A stretch of 24,120 nucleotides of DNA, from assembly GCA_036505275.1 (NCBI GenBank), contig DASXTS010000157.1, positions 1 through 24,120 on the forward strand, written 5' to 3'. Positions 21,498 through 24,120 of the stretch are shown here, piece after piece. Under the pieces are notes generated by a model, which saw only the letters and a program-made list of their open reading frames with translations, searched no databases and was not told the DNA's origin. The translations under genes were made by a program, and so were the position numbers. Source of the DNA: DASXTS01 sp036505275 (GTDB lineage Bacteria > Actinomycetota > Actinomycetes > Mycobacteriales > Pseudonocardiaceae). Position 1 is the stretch's first letter, and the number at the start of each line of letters is the position of its first letter.

Positions 21498-22004
21498 ATG
21501 CGGATCCGTCCGTTGCGTGCCGGCGAGGGGGCCAAGCTCCGTGAGCTGCGGTTACGCGCCCTACGCGACGCGCCCCACGCGTTCTTCCATTCGCTTGATA
21601 CCGAGCGGGCCGTTCCCGCGGAGGAATGGGAGCGATGGGCCGACGACCCGGAGCACGACCGGATCATGTTCGTCGCCGTGGACGGCGACAGCAAGGACGG
21701 CGAATGGCTCGGCATGGCCGGCTGCTCGTTGCGCGGCGACAGCGCCGGCACGCTGGACGCCACCGGCATGTGGGTGACCCCGGGGGCGCGCGGCCGCAAC
21801 ATCGGCGAGCGGCTGATCGAGGCGATCGTGGCCTGGGGTCGAGGCCGCGGCGCGCACGTCATGGAGTTCGCGGTGACCGAGACCAACGACGTGGCGATCG
21901 CGCTCTACCGCAGGATGGGCTTCGCGCCGACCGGCCGGCGGCGTGCGCTGGCCTCCGACCCGCGGCTGGTCGGCATGTTCATGGCGAAGGGCCTGGACCG
22001 GTGA
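21498..22004 (+). CDS. GNAT-family N-acetyltransferase
   Basis: 168 residues from ATG 21498. It opens with MRIRPLRAGEGAKLRELRLRALRDAPHAF, typical of GNAT strand 1 and helix 1. The acetyl-CoA loop is in MWVTPGARGRNIGERLIEAIVAWGR (about 93-117, RGRNIG fitting the Q/R-x-x-G-x-G/A motif). The C-terminal TNDVAIALYRRMGFAPTGRRR is the conserved N-x-x-A-x-x-LY-x-x-x-GF segment. It transfers acetyl from acetyl-CoA to an amine; the substrate is unknown. Its last 26 bases overlap the 3' end of the convergent P450 gene. Confidence 0.93.
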   Translation: MRIRPLRAGEGAKLRELRLRALRDAPHAFFHSLDTERAVPAEEWERWADDPEHDRIMFVAVDGDSKDGEWLGMAGCSLRGDSAGTLDATGMWVTPGARGRNIGERLIEAIVAWGRGRGAHVMEFAVTETNDVAIALYRRMGFAPTGRRRALASDPRLVGMFMAKGLDR

Positions 22005-23355
22005 CCGGCCCGGGCTCGAAGTAGCGGGTGCACAGCCGCAGCCGGCGGGCGTCGATGACCATGTAGGTGCCGAGCACGAGCTGCACGACGCTGCGCCAGA
22101 CATCCTCGACCCGGTCCCGGAGCAGGATGTACCCAAGCAAGGTCACGAGCTGCCACCGCGCAGGCGGAGCGGCCAGCGGCCACAGCAGGCACGGGCCGCG
22201 GTTGGGCAGCGAGCGGGTGTGCGCCGCGGACGTGCGCAGGTCGAAGCGGCCGAGTACCTCGCGGACGACGGCCCGCATGGTGACCGGCGCGAGGTGCCAC
22301 GCCGGGCACGGCCGGTTGGCCGGCACCCCGAACGGGATGTGGTTGGCCGCCTTGACCGGCAACCGCCGCCACCGGTCCGGGTCGAACCGCGTGGCGTCCT
22401 CGAAGCCAGCGCGGTGGTACCGGGGGTAGTTGAAGCACAGCACCGAGCCGGCCGGGATCGTGACCCGGTCGCCGACCACGATCTCCGCCGACGTGATGCG
22501 GTGCGCGATGCCGAACAGCGGGTACAGCCGCAGCGTCTCCTCGATCACCCGGTCGAGGTAGCGGTCGTCGGACGGGTCGGCCATCAGCCGCGCCCGCACC
22601 TGCTCGTGCTGCGCGATGACCATCAACAGATGCGCGGTGGCCTCGGACATCTGCACGATCGCGGTGTTGAAGAACGTGCCCTGCAGGTACAGCGCCCGCT
22701 CCAGGATGGAGAGGCCCTTCGGCAGCTCGTGCGCAACGGCGCCAGCCCGCACCTGCTGCACCAGGAACGACGTGAGCCGGTGGCGCCGGCGCATGTGCCG
22801 CAGACCGCAGCACTTCAGCGCCGTCACCACGTCGTCCGCGTTGTCCACCGCCAGCGTCCGCGCGTCCGGTGGGCACCGGTGTCCGAACACGAGCTCGTAG
22901 TAGAAGCAGGCCCACACCGGCATCAGCACGTCCCGCAGCCGCACCAGGCGGGCGTCTCGGACGTCCAGCTCGTCGAACACGGCCGCGGCGCACCGCGCCG
23001 CCAGCGCGGCGGCGGTGGCGTGCGAGGTGTGCATGATCCGGCGGGTGGTGGCCGACACCTCGGCGTACCGCTCCCCCAGCTCCAGGTGCTCCTGGTGGAC
23101 CTCGGGGCCCGGCGCGAGCCAGTACCAGAACAGGTCCGACAGCGCGGCCCCTCGGCTGCGGCCGTTGGCGGCCGGGTCCGAGTACACCCGCTTGAACTGC
23201 TCGGCGCCGACCAGCCGGCCGGGAATGGTGATCGCGTGGTCGCCATTGACCAGGGCGAAGATCCGCACGCGCAGCGCAACGACGGCGGGCGGGAGCCAGA
23301 ACGGCAGGCTGAGCAGCAACGCGAGGGCGGCCGCGGCGGATCCCAGGGTGAGCAC
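21979..23355 (-). CDS. Cytochrome P450, membrane-anchored, atypical
   Basis: 458 residues from GTG 23355, which has GGGGGAG six bases upstream and lies 2 bases after the FMN-enzyme stop; a longer upstream frame only reads through that gene. A hydrophobic N-terminal segment (1-27, TLGSAAAALALLLSLPFWLPPAVVAL) suggests a membrane anchor, unusual for bacterial P450s. Seen: I-helix region FFNTAIVQMSEATAHLL with Glu238/Thr240, the K-helix ETLR (273-276), FDPDRW (324-329), and the heme-ligand loop HIPFGVPANRPCPAW with Cys350. That loop is one residue longer than F-x-x-G-x-x-x-C and has Pro and Ala where the two Gly are expected. After the usual end (SLPNRGPCLLWP, ~393) an extra ~65 residues follow with another hydrophobic stretch. 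Function unknown; paired with an FMN oxidase-like enzyme. Confidence 0.85.
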   Translation of the reverse strand: MLTLGSAAAALALLLSLPFWLPPAVVALRVRIFALVNGDHAITIPGRLVGAEQFKRVYSDPAANGRSRGAALSDLFWYWLAPGPEVHQEHLELGERYAEVSATTRRIMHTSHATAAALAARCAAAVFDELDVRDARLVRLRDVLMPVWACFYYELVFGHRCPPDARTLAVDNADDVVTALKCCGLRHMRRRHRLTSFLVQQVRAGAVAHELPKGLSILERALYLQGTFFNTAIVQMSEATAHLLMVIAQHEQVRARLMADPSDDRYLDRVIEETLRLYPLFGIAHRITSAEIVVGDRVTIPAGSVLCFNYPRYHRAGFEDATRFDPDRWRRLPVKAANHIPFGVPANRPCPAWHLAPVTMRAVVREVLGRFDLRTSAAHTRSLPNRGPCLLWPLAAPPARWQLVTLLGYILLRDRVEDVWRSVVQLVLGTYMVIDARRLRLCTRYFEPGPVTGPGPSP

Positions 23356-23357
23356 GG

Positions 23358-24120
23358 TCAGCTCCCCCGGCGGTGATGAACGAGGTCGCTGGTCACCTCG
23401 GCGACGCGCCCGCAGCCGCACAGCGCGAGGGCACGGTCGAGCTCGTCGCGCAGCAGTTCGAGCACCTGCCGGACGCCCTCCTGCCCGGCGACGGCCAGGC
23501 CCCACAGCACCGGCCGGCCGATGCCGACCGCAGCCGCCCCGAGCGCCAACGCCTTCACCACGTCGGTGCCTCGCCGGACGCCGCCGTCGAGCAGCACCGG
23601 GATGCGGCCGTCGACCGCAGCGACCACCGCCGGCAGCAGCTCGATCGTGGCGGGCACGGTGTCCAACTGCCGCCCGCCGTGGTTGGACACGATGATCGCG
23701 TCGACGCCGCGCCGCACGGCGAGCGCAGCGTCCGCCGGGTGCAGGACGCCCTTGAGCACGATCGGCAGCGCGGTCAGCTCGCGCAGCCAGTCGACGTCAT
23801 GCCAGCAGAGCTCGGCGCAGAACTCGATCCGCCGCAGCCGCCCCGACGAGTCCCGCATGTTCTCCGCGTGCATCCCGTCCGGCAGGTCGAGGAAGCCATT
23901 GCGCAGGTCACGTTCCCGCTGGCCGAACACCCCGGAGTCCACGCTGACCACGAGGGCGGCGCAGCCGGCTGCCTCGGCGCGGCGCGCCAGCTCGGCGGTG
24001 AATCCGCGATCCGGCTGGATGCCGAGCTGGAACCACAGTCCGGGACCGTCGGCCTGCGCCGCCGCGGCCGCCACCTGCTCGATCGCCACGGTCGACGCCA
24101 TGCTCACGATCATGATCACG
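23358..24120 (-). CDS. FMN-dependent alpha-hydroxy-acid oxidase/dehydrogenase-like protein, 5' end missing
   Basis: The right edge cuts the gene. About 253 C-terminal residues are visible of a usual 350-390, and the apparent GTG at 24119 is internal to the conserved IVSMAST segment. Family motifs: SMASTVAIEQVA, VDSGVFGQRERDLRNGF, the FMN-binding Lys in PIVLKGVL, the catalytic SNHGGRQLDTVPA (His and Arg) and LLDGGVRRGTDVVKALALGAAAVGIGRPVLWGL. The fold is that of glycolate, lactate and hydroxymandelate oxidases. The normally conserved FQLY motif reads FQLG, so the active-site Tyr is missing and substrate use may differ. The P450 gene starts 2 bases downstream, so the two are one transcript, perhaps acting in sequence on one hydroxy acid or other metabolite. 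Confidence 0.88.
   Translation of the reverse strand, partial: VIMIVSMASTVAIEQVAAAAAQADGPGLWFQLGIQPDRGFTAELARRAEAAGCAALVVSVDSGVFGQRERDLRNGFLDLPDGMHAENMRDSSGRLRRIEFCAELCWHDVDWLRELTALPIVLKGVLHPADAALAVRRGVDAIIVSNHGGRQLDTVPATIELLPAVVAAVDGRIPVLLDGGVRRGTDVVKALALGAAAVGIGRPVLWGLAVAGQEGVRQVLELLRDELDRALALCGCGRVAEVTSDLVHHRRGS

Noticed and set aside
1..24120. CRISPR arrays, insertion-sequence transposases, rRNA or tRNA genes
   Set aside because: No regularly spaced repeats, no transposase motifs and no RNA-gene signatures were seen on either strand by reading.

Overview
The window is very GC-rich with long third-position-GC reading frames. It carries typical actinomycete families: a TreS-maltokinase-GlgB cluster, an isobutyryl-CoA mutase large subunit, a DinB2-type polymerase, a DUF222/HNH gene and an SCO6745-family protein. 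GTG starts, 1-4 base gene overlaps and probable leaderless starts are common. This points to a filamentous or related Actinomycetota, perhaps Pseudonocardiales; the order is a guess.

Layout. (1) 1-3023 is the 3' end of a type IV pilus / type II secretion-like operon: the tail of a PilC/GspF platform protein, two prepilin-like minor pilins and a PilX-like protein, each overlapping the next. (2) 3146-8603 is treS-mak-glgB, the alpha-glucan/trehalose branch of the GlgE pathway, without glgE beside it. (3) 8610-9992 is a zinc-metallopeptidase lipoprotein. (4) 10053-11802 is a lower-GC, probably acquired two-gene module: a small unknown protein and an ImmA/IrrE-like protein whose zinc motif has decayed to RALGR. 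(5) 11847-13704, minus strand, is a thioredoxin-TPR protein and an SCO6745-family protein. A Phd/PIN toxin-antitoxin pair at 13741-14402 diverges from them. (6) 14481-16172, minus, is icmA, divergent from a PhoD-like phosphoesterase at 16237-17805. A MarR regulator and a DinB2-like polymerase follow.

(7) 19450-21440 is a decay zone. It holds a frameshifted DUF222/HNH endonuclease gene, a gene-free stretch and an ABC-transporter ATPase that has lost both its Walker A and signature segments. In the gene-free stretch lies the most unusual item seen: a 161-base, multi-branched, almost fully self-complementary element at 20700-20860. (8) 21498-24120 is a GNAT acetyltransferase convergent with a two-gene minus-strand operon. 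That operon is an FMN-dependent alpha-hydroxy-acid oxidase-like enzyme, cut by the right edge, and a membrane-anchored, atypical cytochrome P450.

How genes work together: TreS interconverts trehalose and maltose, maltokinase makes maltose-1-phosphate, GlgE (encoded elsewhere) polymerises it and GlgB branches the glucan. IcmA needs an unlinked IcmB. The P450 and FMN enzyme are probably part of a pathway that continues to the right of the window. All functional calls are by eye from motifs; no database search was run.
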